From assembly GCA_016201865.1 (NCBI GenBank), contig JACQCA010000019.1, positions 38,411 through 102,410 on the forward strand: a DNA stretch of 64,000 bases, written 5' to 3'. The translations under genes and the position numbers were made by a program. Under the pieces are notes generated by a model. The model was given only the letters and a program-made list of their open reading frames with translations. It ran no database searches and was not told where the DNA came from. This document shows positions 25,657 to 33,905 of the stretch, piece after piece. Positions within the stretch are counted from its first letter, which is position 1. Every line of letters begins with the position of its first letter. The stretch is from Nitrospirota bacterium (GTDB taxonomy: Bacteria > Nitrospirota > Nitrospiria > JACQBZ01).

Positions 25657-25686
25657 TGTAGAAACGCATCGCAATGCGTCTCTACA
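25657..25686. repeat. 30-bp palindrome between rubrerythrin and CCG genes
   Basis: Arms of 13 bases (TGTAGAAACGCAT / ATGCGTCTCTACA) with one mismatch and a 4-base loop. It resembles REP-type extragenic palindromes rather than a terminator, since no T-run follows. Confidence 0.65.
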
Positions 25687-25715
25687 TATCCGCACAACCC
25701 CGCTTTGCTTTTGGT

Positions 25716-26144
25716 TTACTTCTTTAGACTGTCCAAGGCTTTGGCAAATCGTCCCGCATGGGACTTTTCGGCCTTGGCCAGCGTTTCAAACCACTCTGAG
25801 ATTTCTTCGAAACCTTCTTCGCGGGCGGTCTTGGCGAATCCGGGATACATTTGAGTGTATTCGTAGGTTTCACCTTCGATTGCCGACTTGAGATTGGCCG
25901 TGGTGTCGCCGACCGGCACGTTCGTGACCGGGTCGCCCACTTCGGCCAGGAAATCAAAATGCCCGAAGGCATGACCGGTTTCCCCCTCGGCCGTATCGCG
26001 AAACACTCCAGCGGTATCCGGCTGTCCCTCGATGTCGGCGCGACGGGCGAAATAAAGATACCGCCGGTTCGCCTGGGATTCTCCAGCAAACCCTTCCTTC
26101 AGATTGGCCCAGGTCTTCGTTCCTTTCAGTCCTTTCTTGCTCAT
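25716..26144 (-). CDS. Rubrerythrin without rubredoxin domain (erythrin)
   Basis: A 142-residue ferritin-like four-helix protein. Di-iron ligands are visible as [33 protein letters not shown] and [10 protein letters not shown]. The usual C-terminal rubredoxin domain is missing, so electrons must come from another carrier. Rubrerythrins reduce hydrogen peroxide. ATG at 26144 has AAGGAGG at good distance. The gene follows perR directly and is followed by the CCG Fe-S protein, which fits peroxide-inducible expression. Confidence 0.9.
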   Translation of the reverse strand: MSKKGLKGTKTWANLKEGFAGESQANRRYLYFARRADIEGQPDTAGVFRDTAEGETGHAFGHFDFLAEVGDPVTNVPVGDTTANLKSAIEGETYEYTQMYPGFAKTAREEGFEEISEWFETLAKAEKSHAGRFAKALDSLKK

Positions 26145-26149
26145 TTCCT

Positions 26150-26599
26150 TCACCTCCTTTTTTTGTGTTTATTGATTTTGGCTTTGCAATCGCTGCAGTA
26201 GCCGTGGAATTCGATCCGGTGCCCGATGATCCGGTACCGTTGCTTGGCCTTGGGCGACAGGGCCAGGCTGTCCAACGTATCGTCGTAGAGATCCTCGATC
26301 TTTTTACAGCGCAGGCAGACCAGATGATGATGGGGGGCCTGATTCGCGTCAAACCGGGCCTTGTCGTGCCAGAGGCTGATCTCCGATGCGATGCCGATCG
26401 CCTGCAAGCTCTCCAGGGTGTTGTAGACCGTGTTCATCGACAGCGTCGGATGGGCCTTCTTGACCGTGGAATAAAGGTCCTCCACGCTCGGATGCTCTTT
26501 GGATCCGGCCAGCGCACGGTAGATGGCATACCGCTGGCTCGTGAATTTGAGCCCGCACTCCTGAAACTGCTTCCGAACCTGTTCGAGGGTAAGTTGCAT
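26150..26599 (-). CDS. PerR/Fur-family peroxide-responsive repressor
   Basis: A 149-residue Fur-fold regulator. The winged helix contains KFTSQRYAIYRAL and SMNTVYNTLESL. The metal region has HHHLVCLRCKKIED and FHGYCSDCKAK, the two C-x2-C pairs that hold structural zinc. The PerR subtype is favoured over Fur or Zur by linkage to rubrerythrin. A 7-1-7 palindrome sits just upstream (26619-26633), so autoregulation is likely. It is the first gene of perR - rubrerythrin - CCG - DUF3501. Confidence 0.88.
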   Translation of the reverse strand: MQLTLEQVRKQFQECGLKFTSQRYAIYRALAGSKEHPSVEDLYSTVKKAHPTLSMNTVYNTLESLQAIGIASEISLWHDKARFDANQAPHHHLVCLRCKKIEDLYDDTLDSLALSPKAKQRYRIIGHRIEFHGYCSDCKAKINKHKKRR

Positions 26600-26618
26600 A
26601 TAGTGAATGATTCCTATT

Positions 26619-26633
26619 TAGTAATAATTACTA
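26619..26633. promoter_or_regulatory. Per/Fur box upstream of perR
   Basis: Perfect 7-1-7 inverted repeat TAGTAAT-A-ATTACTA, 20 bases before the perR start and touching the -10 region. It matches the geometry of PerR operators. Confidence 0.75.
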
Positions 26634-26661
26634 TTTACCATAGGGCGGGAAAGGTTGTCAA
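26632..26661 (-). promoter_or_regulatory. Promoter of the perR operon
   Basis: Minus strand: TTGACA (26656-26661), 18-base spacer, TAAATA (26632-26637). The Per box overlaps the downstream edge of the -10, so repressor binding would block transcription. Confidence 0.5.
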
Positions 26662-26680
26662 GTGGAAAAATGCCGTCCGT

Positions 26681-27130
26681 TCAGCCGGCGGCCCGCACCA
26701 GCACCTCGCGTCCTTCCTCCAGGTCCAGCAGATCCGGCCAGCACGTGATATCGGTGCGGTGGGGGGCCAGCCGATTCCGGATTTCGATGAAACGTCGCAG
26801 GCTTTCCTCGTTTCGGGGCTTCCGGTTCAAAAACGTTTGATTCCATTCCTCGATCTCTGTTGAGCGTTTAGGTTTCGCGTTTTCTTTAAACCATGCGAGA
26901 AATTCAGTGTCGTCTCTTGTCTGCGCTTCCTTGTAGAAGGCATCCGGGCCGATGTTTGTGAATTCAAGAAGCGCCTGGTCGAGCGGGCAGGGATAGATGT
27001 ATTCTCCAACGGTGCCGGCCGCCTTGGCCCGCGCCTTGTCGATCATCCGTGCGAGATGAACATACCCGCCGAACTTTTCCCTGGGGCTTCGAGGAAATTG
27101 CCGGGTGAGATCGAGCGATTTGATTTTCAT
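26681..27130 (-). CDS. DUF5069 family protein
   Basis: A 149-residue soluble protein with LTRQFPRSPREKFGGYVHLARMIDK at the N-terminus, the signature opening of DUF5069, and a C-terminal helical part (SLRRFIEIRNRLAPHRTD). Function unknown. It lies 75 bp downstream of the lysine 2,3-aminomutase on the same strand. It is separated from the divergent-promoter region of perR, so it is probably the last gene of the aminomutase transcript. Confidence 0.75.
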   Translation of the reverse strand: MKIKSLDLTRQFPRSPREKFGGYVHLARMIDKARAKAAGTVGEYIYPCPLDQALLEFTNIGPDAFYKEAQTRDDTEFLAWFKENAKPKRSTEIEEWNQTFLNRKPRNEESLRRFIEIRNRLAPHRTDITCWPDLLDLEEGREVLVRAAG

Positions 27131-27205
27131 GAGAAGGACTTTCTTTTGGGTAGGGAGGCCGGCCTCAGGAAGCTGTGCTGAATCTGGTTGCGCGGTTGTT
27201 TTTGG

Positions 27206-28321
27206 TCATTCATCGCCTCCGTTGTTCAAGATCTTGAAGGGTCCGTTCGACTGCTGCGTTGTCGTCGAAACCTTTTCCGGCTCCGCCTGCGGGTATCGGA
27301 AGACCCGGTTTTCATAATTTTTCAAAACCGCCTCCTGGGAATTCAGATCCACAAGATAATCGGCCGGAAGAAGTGGAATCTTGCCGCCGCCCCCCGGTGC
27401 GTCAATGACGTAGTGCGGCACGGCCATCCCGGAGGTGTGGCCCTGGATGGCCTTGATAATCGTGAGCCCCTCTTCTACGGTTGTCCGAAAATGGTTTGTG
27501 CCCCGCGTGAGATCGGCCTGATAAAGATAGTAGGGTTTCACGCGGCACATCAGAAGTTTTTGCATCAACCGCTTCATGACTTCGGGATCGTCGTTGATGC
27601 CTTTGAGCAGGACCGTCTGGCTCCCAAGCGGGACGCCGGCGTCCGCCAGCCGTTCACAGGCCTCTTTGACCTCCGGCGTGATCTCATCCGGGTGGTTGAA
27701 GTGCAGGTTCATATAAATCGGATGATATTTTTTGATCATCGCGCAGAATGATTCGGTGATCCGCGACGGGAGACTTCCGGGAACGCGGCTCCCGATTCGG
27801 ATGATTTCAAGATGCGGGATGGCCCGGAGCGCTTTGAGCACCCGCTCGAGGTGATCATCCGTCAGCAGCAACGGGTCGCCTCCGGAGAGGATGATGTCCC
27901 GGACTTCGGGATGATTTTTGATGTAGTCCACCGCCAGATCGAGGTCGCCCTTGGAGATGAATCCCGGTTTGCCCACCAGCCGCTTGCGCGTGCAGAACCG
28001 GCAATAGATGGGACACTGGTTCGTGACCATGAGAAGGACGCGATCCGGGTAGCGGTGGACCAGGTGCGGCACCGGACTGTCGCCGTCTTCGTTCAGAGGG
28101 TCGGACGCGGCCAGAAGGTCATACCCCTCGACCGCTTCCGGGACGACCTGTTTCCAGATCGGATTCCCTTTTTCCTTGATCAGCTTGAGCATCTGCGGGG
28201 TGATACGTACACGGTATTCCTTCATCACCGACCGGACCGCATCCGGATCGATTCCGAGTTCACGGGCCAGATCTTCCGGTTTCGTGAGACTGGCCTGAAG
28301 CTCTCGTTGCCACTCCTCCAT
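27206..28321 (-). CDS. kamA: Lysine 2,3-aminomutase (radical SAM)
   Basis: A 371-residue protein. The radical-SAM cluster motif is C103-x3-C107-x2-C110 (CPIYCRFCTRKR). LILSGGDPLLL is the SAM-binding stretch. The PLP lysine is in DAPGGGGKIP (about Lys314). Both substrate-side aspartates of characterised KamA are kept (ADLTRGTNHFRT and VIDAPGG), which favours free lysine over the EpmB/EF-P role. It converts L-lysine to beta-lysine. ATG at 28321 is used with GGAGG about a dozen bases upstream; a GTG at 28360 would overlap the upstream gene. No acetyltransferase (AblB) gene is nearby, so the fate of beta-lysine is open. Confidence 0.88.
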   Translation of the reverse strand: MEEWQRELQASLTKPEDLARELGIDPDAVRSVMKEYRVRITPQMLKLIKEKGNPIWKQVVPEAVEGYDLLAASDPLNEDGDSPVPHLVHRYPDRVLLMVTNQCPIYCRFCTRKRLVGKPGFISKGDLDLAVDYIKNHPEVRDIILSGGDPLLLTDDHLERVLKALRAIPHLEIIRIGSRVPGSLPSRITESFCAMIKKYHPIYMNLHFNHPDEITPEVKEACERLADAGVPLGSQTVLLKGINDDPEVMKRLMQKLLMCRVKPYYLYQADLTRGTNHFRTTVEEGLTIIKAIQGHTSGMAVPHYVIDAPGGGGKIPLLPADYLVDLNSQEAVLKNYENRVFRYPQAEPEKVSTTTQQSNGPFKILNNGGDE

Positions 28322-28341
28322 AATGGGTCGCTCCTCCGGGG

Positions 28342-29832
28342 TTATGGTTTTACGACGCACGGAACCATCACGGCCTCGGTCATGCCGTGGATCAATTTTT
28401 TATCCGACGGGCAGATCGTCGCCAGGATCCCGCCCAGTTCGGCTTGGCCGTCCGTCACGAAATAATAGGGCGACAGTCGGACGCGGCCGGCCATTGATTG
28501 AGGGTGCGGTTCCATCGGATCGTCATACCATACCGAAAATTTCTTGCCCCCATGAAACTCCTGCAGGATGGACGGGGAATGGGAAAAACGGGCCGGTGCG
28601 TCGGTTAAGGTCCGGGCCCATTCCTTCTCAGGCAGGTCATGCCCCACCACGACGCCGCGGCTGCCCCAGGCCCGCTCCGAGAAGCCGGACGGTTTGAGAA
28701 CAAACCGCCGTTCTTTCTGTGTGAGCGAGGCCATCTCATTCCAGTTGCTCACCGGCCGTCCCCCGATCGTCAGGCCGGGGATCACGGCATAAGGCGGGAC
28801 CTCCTGCGGGTCGAGGATCCAGGTCTTGGGGAAGATCCGCAGAAGCGCCGCATCCGTTTTTTCGCCCAGGGCTTCCGACCAGAACGTCCGGAGCGCCGGA
28901 TGATGGAAGAGGGCGAAGGCCATCTTCTCTTCAAGATAGGTTTTTGCGGGCGGCGTGATCGTCACCTTTTCTTTCTTGGCGCTGTACAGGATCAGTTCCG
29001 ACTTTGGGATGTTTTTAAGATCAAAAAGCTCAAAGAAACGATAAACGACGTCGATCCGCATCGGTGCGCCCTGATCCAAGACGGCCAATCCTTCTTCCGT
29101 GAACCGGATTTCATCCGGCCTAATCACAAACGTTTTAAGACCGACCGTATTCAGCCGACTCCCCAACCAACGCATCTCGGGACGATAGTCTTTGGATTCC
29201 TCCGAGACGATGATCGCAAGGGTCGGGTTGGATGAGCCTGTGACGGACCGTATCATCGTTGCAAAACCGTTGACCATCCCGTCCGGTCCGCCGATGACAG
29301 CGTGGCCTAATTCGGCATAGTGGCGCGACAGGCTTCCGGTCAGTCCGATTCCTCCGGGAACGGAGTCCAATTCGGTCGCGATCCATCCGTCTTCCGTCAG
29401 GATCAAGTCCGGTCGGATGACTCCGGGAAGATGCGGTTTGATCCGATTCATCCGGCCGTATTCGATCTGGCCTTCCGGTTTTCCAAGATCGAGGTAGCGA
29501 CTGATCCATCCGGGCTGCGATCCGCGGACGCTTGCAAAATAGAGGCGGTTTACGGCCGCGTAGAAAGAGAGCAGATGAGAGCCCAGTTCCTGAATGGCCC
29601 GGAGTTCTTCGGCCGCGATCCAAAAGGGCTCGGGCGAAATGCGCCAGGTGAGCGTGGACGCTTCGGCGTCCGTCGCGTCGGGCTGAACGTCCGGTTGCGC
29701 CTTCGGGGCTTGATAAAGACCGTCCTGGATCAGCCGGCTGCGCAGGCCGGAGCAGCGTTTTCGTATTTCATCTAAATCCGGTTGGTCGTTCGTCTTGAGA
29801 CTGGAAGGCTGTGACGGAGTTTGACGGGACAA
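28342..29832 (-). CDS. ATP-grasp-like protein paired with lysine aminomutase
   Basis: A 496-residue cytoplasmic protein. The C-terminal third has ATP-grasp-like features: RFVLKPSGFSERAWGSRGV (nucleotide-binding Lys and loop), SILQEFHGG and GRVRLSPYYFV. The middle has IRPDLILTEDGWIATELDSV, like the substrate half of glutathionylspermidine-synthase-type ligases. No named family can be assigned with certainty. ATP-grasp enzymes join carboxylates to amines. Being directly upstream of kamA, with only 20 bases between its stop and the kamA start, it may ligate lysine or beta-lysine to another compound. A promoter is possible at 29882-29911. Confidence 0.55.
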   Translation of the reverse strand: MSRQTPSQPSSLKTNDQPDLDEIRKRCSGLRSRLIQDGLYQAPKAQPDVQPDATDAEASTLTWRISPEPFWIAAEELRAIQELGSHLLSFYAAVNRLYFASVRGSQPGWISRYLDLGKPEGQIEYGRMNRIKPHLPGVIRPDLILTEDGWIATELDSVPGGIGLTGSLSRHYAELGHAVIGGPDGMVNGFATMIRSVTGSSNPTLAIIVSEESKDYRPEMRWLGSRLNTVGLKTFVIRPDEIRFTEEGLAVLDQGAPMRIDVVYRFFELFDLKNIPKSELILYSAKKEKVTITPPAKTYLEEKMAFALFHHPALRTFWSEALGEKTDAALLRIFPKTWILDPQEVPPYAVIPGLTIGGRPVSNWNEMASLTQKERRFVLKPSGFSERAWGSRGVVVGHDLPEKEWARTLTDAPARFSHSPSILQEFHGGKKFSVWYDDPMEPHPQSMAGRVRLSPYYFVTDGQAELGGILATICPSDKKLIHGMTEAVMVPCVVKP

Positions 29833-29881
29833 CGCTCTATCCTCGCTTATGCAGGCCAGGGCATGATTTCGGTATGGTTAA

Positions 29882-29911
29882 ATAGTAACATGCCGCCAAT
29901 CGCGGCATCAA
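29882..29911 (-). promoter_or_regulatory. Possible promoter of the ATP-grasp/kamA operon
   Basis: Minus strand: TTGATG (29906-29911), 18-base spacer, TACTAT (29882-29887). The spacer contains a short hairpin (ATGCCGC / GCGGCAT). Confidence 0.4.
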
Positions 29912-30657
29912 GCGGTTTTTACGGTTTTGCCGGTCAGCAATACCTCGCAAAGCCGATCGGGGTAGTTGGTGAACAATCCGTCCACGCCCATCGAAAGATA
30001 CCGGCGCATCAGCAACGGCCGGTTGACGGTGTAGGCATAAACCGGCAGGCCGTTTAGATGGGCCTGAGTAAGGATCTCTTTCGACAGGCGACGCGTTGAG
30101 ATGTGAAGCGATTGGACATTCAGCGATTTCGCGTCTTCCAGGATGTCCTTGGGCCGCGGTTTTCGCGTCAAGAGTCCCAAAGGAATAGTACGGTCCAGTT
30201 CTCGGAGGGTTTTCAAAGCGTCGGTCTCAAAGGATGAGACGGCCGTCCTGTTTTCGGCCCGGTGCCGGGCGATCATCTCGATAAGCCGTTTTTCGATTCC
30301 GGGATACAATGACGAGCCGCGTTTGAGTTCGATCTGTATCTTTATTCGGTTTTCGGCGAATGACAGTACCTCATCCAAGGTGGGCACACGCTCGTTCCGA
30401 TAGGCTTCATCCCACCACAGGCCGACGTCGAACGTCTTGAGTTGTTCCAGCGTGAAAACCTTGACCGCGCGCCGATCGCCTGCCGTTCGCTCCAACGTGA
30501 AGTCATGCAGTACAACCAGATGACCGTCGGCGGTTAGATGAATATCCAGTTCGATCCAGTCCGCGCCCATCTCGACCGCCTTCCGAAACGCGGCCATCGT
30601 GTTTTCGGGCGCATGGCCGGACGCGCCGCGATGGGCGATATTGAGCGGTCTCGTCAT
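29908..30657 (-). CDS. Glycerophosphodiester phosphodiesterase
   Basis: A 249-residue TIM-barrel enzyme. NIAHRGASGHAPENTMAAF gives the catalytic His and Arg, WIELDIHLTADGHLVVLHDFTLERT gives the metal ligands Glu/Asp and the second His, and YAYTVN plus GVDGLFTNYPD close the barrel. It hydrolyses glycerophosphodiesters to glycerol-3-phosphate and alcohol. No signal peptide is evident from the chosen start, so it is probably cytoplasmic. Longer in-frame starts exist up to 30732, but the family begins near MTRPLNIAHRG. It is unlinked to other lipid genes here. Confidence 0.9.
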   Translation of the reverse strand: MTRPLNIAHRGASGHAPENTMAAFRKAVEMGADWIELDIHLTADGHLVVLHDFTLERTAGDRRAVKVFTLEQLKTFDVGLWWDEAYRNERVPTLDEVLSFAENRIKIQIELKRGSSLYPGIEKRLIEMIARHRAENRTAVSSFETDALKTLRELDRTIPLGLLTRKPRPKDILEDAKSLNVQSLHISTRRLSKEILTQAHLNGLPVYAYTVNRPLLMRRYLSMGVDGLFTNYPDRLCEVLLTGKTVKTA

Positions 30658-30766
30658 GATGATGGGTCGGTTCTTCCGGATTTTTAACATAGTTAGTGAT
30701 CCAGAAATAACAGATATCGTCATGGCTGTCAAACTTCCGCCCTATTTAAATCCCGGAAGATTGCGC

Positions 30767-30795
30767 TTGACAGGTTTGGCTTTATTCGGTATCCT
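30767..30795 (+). promoter_or_regulatory. Strong sigma-70-like promoter
   Basis: TTGACA, 17-base spacer, TATCCT. It gives an mRNA leader of about 125 bases before the lipoprotein gene at 30927. I see no known riboswitch in the leader. Confidence 0.65.
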
Positions 30796-30926
30796 TTGGC
30801 CCATACTCGGTCGGTAGCAGACTCGTCACGGACCGTTATGCGAAGACCGGATAGAATCTGCTCGAATAAAACAAATCCAAGCTATCATGTCTACAGAATC
30901 ATCACAATAACTAAGGAGGGTCAACA

Positions 30927-32339
30927 ATGAGACGGTTTAGAGCACGATTCGTGTTTGCGGCCGCTTTTCTTATGATCGGAGCCGCGGCGCTTGTATTGAA
31001 TAGCTGCGGCGGAGGCGGTGGGGGCGGTTCGACCACGAGCACGACACCCACACCGACCGTCGGAAGCTCCGGCTCCGGATCGGGCGCGGTGGGAGTCTAC
31101 ACAAACAACGGCGCCACCTATGCGCTGACACCCGGTTCGGCCGGCGCCAGCGGAACGGCTAACTTATTATCCCTTCCAAACACCGGCAATCTGGTCGGGG
31201 CGATTACGGTGACACAGGTTACAAAGACACCGATTGCCACGTCATTGACGTATTTAGGCAGCCCGGCGGCTATCAGCGGCACCTCTGTGGATCCGGCAAA
31301 TGATATCGGGATGGCTTTCAATTACTACATCGGCAAAATCTCGCTCTTCAAGCTGTCCACTGCAACAGAGATAACGACATACGATACCTCAACCACCAAC
31401 ACCCTCTCCTTCAGCGGTGCTGGCATTGTCATGATTGCCGGTGCGGTTATGAACCCGGCGAACAAGACAATCATCCTGGCTACGGCAGACGGGTTTGAGG
31501 TGGTGAGCTATGCGAGCCCCGCTTCCCCGGCCAAAGTCCGGGAAATTCCCTCCCTGCCGGTGAGTGCCACAAACGGCGTTGAGATCATGGAAAACTTTGC
31601 CTTTGATTCTGCACTGCCTAACGGCGGTACAAACTATGCGATGATCATCACCGGAGGGGGGAGCGCATACTATGGCGGGGTCACGGGCACTGCAGGACCG
31701 GCGATGGTGTTGGTAGATTCCGCTACAGGAACTGTCTACCGCCCTGATATGGCGACCGCGGCTCTCTTTGTTACAAGTAGTTATATCGATTCCGCGGCTG
31801 TGGATACGAATTATCACGTGGCTATTCTCGCGGATGAAGGGACCGGTACGACCTTCGTGGATTTAAACAAATTGACCCTGGATTCCACGGCGGGGACATA
31901 TTCGTTGCCCTCGACCGCTGTTAAGCGTATCACGGCTTATTCCGAGATGGACAATCTTGGGATAGAAAGCACCAACCATCTCGTGATGATGGGAGAGGGT
32001 TATGGCGGCATCTCATTGGTGGCGGGACTGCTTGAGAACCCGGCCACAGCACTGGGTTTCAGCAAGGAGGTTGTAGTAAACATGCCCACGGGCACGGACG
32101 ATGCCGGGGCTCCGGTCTCTTGGTCAGGGTCGAGAGACCCTCATGGCGCGGGGGCGTACATCACCCCGTCTGACCACCCGACCGAGCCGAACAGATCGCT
32201 TGGCTTGTGGTTAAGTTACCCGCCCACTCACATCGCGGTTATTGATTTGCAGGGCGTGCTGGATGGGACGTTGGCCGGCGGCACGTATGATCCCACCACG
32301 ACATCACCGAAAGACATCGCCTACTTTGCGATACCTTGA
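30927..32339 (+). CDS. Surface or periplasmic lipoprotein, beta-propeller-like
   Basis: A 470-residue protein with a classic signal and lipobox (LVLNSC, Cys27). A poly-Gly stretch and a Ser/Thr/Pro-rich linker follow, then repeating beta segments such as GTVYRPDMATAALF and THIAVIDLQGVLDGTL, like WD/NHL-type propeller repeats. Start is secure: AAGGAGGG six bases upstream. Strong promoter upstream and a strong terminator downstream make it a single-gene, probably well-expressed unit. The role is unknown; secretion and display are inferred from the signal. Confidence 0.75.
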   Translation: MRRFRARFVFAAAFLMIGAAALVLNSCGGGGGGGSTTSTTPTPTVGSSGSGSGAVGVYTNNGATYALTPGSAGASGTANLLSLPNTGNLVGAITVTQVTKTPIATSLTYLGSPAAISGTSVDPANDIGMAFNYYIGKISLFKLSTATEITTYDTSTTNTLSFSGAGIVMIAGAVMNPANKTIILATADGFEVVSYASPASPAKVREIPSLPVSATNGVEIMENFAFDSALPNGGTNYAMIITGGGSAYYGGVTGTAGPAMVLVDSATGTVYRPDMATAALFVTSSYIDSAAVDTNYHVAILADEGTGTTFVDLNKLTLDSTAGTYSLPSTAVKRITAYSEMDNLGIESTNHLVMMGEGYGGISLVAGLLENPATALGFSKEVVVNMPTGTDDAGAPVSWSGSRDPHGAGAYITPSDHPTEPNRSLGLWLSYPPTHIAVIDLQGVLDGTLAGGTYDPTTTSPKDIAYFAIP

Positions 32340-32353
32340 GGCGCGTTGGATTG

Positions 32354-32391
32354 AAAAAGGGGGAGCGGCTTGCAGGCCGTTCCCCCTTTTT
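32354..32391. terminator. Rho-independent terminator (works both ways)
   Basis: Stem AAAAAGGGGGAGCGGC / GCCGTTCCCCCTTTTT with a 6-base loop and T-runs on both strands, between the lipoprotein gene and the convergent barrel gene. Confidence 0.92.
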
Positions 32392-32407
32392 ATTTCTTCC
32401 ATAAGGC

Positions 32408-33226
32408 CTAAAAAAATCGGATGATGCCGATCGTTAGACCGTAATTTCGAGTCTCGCTCTTTGGTTCAAAGACGCTTCCCACAACGGCGCCGTTTCGGGT
32501 GAGGAGTTTGGTCGGGCTGCGCCCAAGGTTCCAGCTTTCCAGATAGGGTTCGAAATCGAAGGCGGTGTTTTCTCGGTATTGATACCGCCAGGGTAACGAC
32601 AGGCGGCCGCCGAACCGCTCATCCAGATTTAGTCGGGCGCGGTCGTAAAGGCCCTTAAAGTCAATAATGATCTTCGGGGTAATGGTCCGGATCAGTCGCA
32701 GGTCGGCGCCCCATTGTATTTTGTCGGTTGAGTAAAACGTTCCTTTTAATCCCAATATCCCGTACCACCAGTCATAGACCTCGAACAGTCCGGTAACGTC
32801 CGAGGTGGAACGGATGTCCCGTTTCCATCGGTGATAGCCCAGTCCCGCGTAGAGAACATTGGCCGGGTACTTTCCCGCCCGAAGGCCATGGCCGATCTGA
32901 AGCGCGAGATCCATTAATTCTTCATCGGTGCGCGTGCGGAGAGACAGGCCCGATTGCGTCTGGCCGTCATACAGGACATTGCCGGTGTGATAAGAGGCTT
33001 CCCACGAACCGAACCAATCCCCCCGCCTTCGGGTGATCGCGCCGGCAATTCCAGGCAGAAGACCATCCTCCCGGTCAAGCCGGCGCCCGTCATTGAACTC
33101 TTTGTAGCCAAAGTTCATCACGGACAGTCCGATCTGGCCTTGAAGCCGGCCTGCCGGGTTATCATCGGCGGCCAATCCGGAACAGGGCCATATCATAAGG
33201 GTCGCAAGAACCCATGAAATCTTCAT
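32408..33226 (-). CDS. Outer-membrane beta-barrel protein, unknown
   Basis: A 272-residue protein with a signal peptide (cleavage after SGLAA, about residue 20). Many short alternating strands end in aromatic residues (YHTGNVLY, VYDWWYGILGLKGTFY) and the C-terminus is IGIIRFF with terminal Phe, as expected for BAM-inserted barrels. No specific family recognised. It lies alone, convergent with the lipoprotein gene, sharing the bidirectional terminator. Confidence 0.65.
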   Translation of the reverse strand: MKISWVLATLMIWPCSGLAADDNPAGRLQGQIGLSVMNFGYKEFNDGRRLDREDGLLPGIAGAITRRRGDWFGSWEASYHTGNVLYDGQTQSGLSLRTRTDEELMDLALQIGHGLRAGKYPANVLYAGLGYHRWKRDIRSTSDVTGLFEVYDWWYGILGLKGTFYSTDKIQWGADLRLIRTITPKIIIDFKGLYDRARLNLDERFGGRLSLPWRYQYRENTAFDFEPYLESWNLGRSPTKLLTRNGAVVGSVFEPKSETRNYGLTIGIIRFF

Positions 33227-33328
33227 GGCGTGGATATCATATCATGAAAAGCGGAGAATGCCTGGAAGATCCACGACACCAAGATCCTTGAGAAAATCCA
33301 GTGAGGCGGTCGGACCGAGCGGAGGCGA

Positions 33329-33760
33329 TTATTCGGTCTGGACTTGCTTGATTTGATATTTGATTCTTCCCTCCATCCATTGTTCCGGACAGGCTTTGAT
33401 CTCTTGAATGAAGTTCCCGATCTCAAGCGGTTGAACGGCCCGGGGCTCGCCTTTGGCATTGCCGGGAACGATGACCCGAAGCGTCAGAGTTAGGTCCTCG
33501 TTGGAGAGAACCTTCCCCTTCGCGTCCAACATCTCCAGATGGAGCGTAAAACCTTTCACCGGGCGACTCCCGGTGTTTTTGATCTCGCCGAACACTTCGC
33601 AAGCGATGATCCCCCGTTGGAAGTCCTGATACCGATGGGCATGCACCGCGAGGGGGGTGATCGCCGGGCTTTCCTTTTCGATGGCCTTTGCCGGTTCGGC
33701 CGGACGATTCGATAATGCAACGATGGAAAATATGACGGCAGCCACAAGACCGATGCGCAT
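33329..33760 (-). CDS. Exported FxLYD/DUF-type protein
   Basis: A 143-residue protein. ATG at 33760 has GGAGA upstream and a signal-anchor helix (MRIGLVAAVIFSIVAL). The mature domain CEVFGEIKNTGSRPVKGFTLHLEMLDAKGKVLSNEDL is typical of FxLYD-like immunoglobulin-fold domains that follow many bacterial lipoproteins. Function unknown. Longer frames upstream lack a ribosome site and are rejected. Confidence 0.6.
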   Translation of the reverse strand: MRIGLVAAVIFSIVALSNRPAEPAKAIEKESPAITPLAVHAHRYQDFQRGIIACEVFGEIKNTGSRPVKGFTLHLEMLDAKGKVLSNEDLTLTLRVIVPGNAKGEPRAVQPLEIGNFIQEIKACPEQWMEGRIKYQIKQVQTE

Positions 33761-33874
33761 TTGATCTGTTTTCTCCAATAGTCGGCAAATGAGCTTGAAG
33801 CCGATTCGTAGATATGTTATTCTTCGAGGCGGCTTTTCGCTTAGTGTACGCAGAAACGGTCGAAAATTCAAGCC

Positions 33875-33900
33875 CATTTATAAGGATCATTTATAAGGAT
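33875..33900. repeat. 13-bp tandem duplication at the helicase ribosome site
   Basis: CATTTATAAGGAT occurs twice with no gap; the second copy supplies the AAGGA six bases before the GTG start of the UvrD-type gene. Confidence 0.8.
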
Positions 33901-33905
33901 CGATT

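Noticed and set aside
29890..29908. Short hairpin ATGCCGC/GCGGCAT as terminator of the GDPD gene
   Set aside because: Seven-bp stem without T-run; it coincides with the spacer of a possible promoter instead.
30802..30926. Riboswitch in the lipoprotein leader
   Set aside because: I could not match the leader to any known aptamer consensus, including c-di-GMP types.
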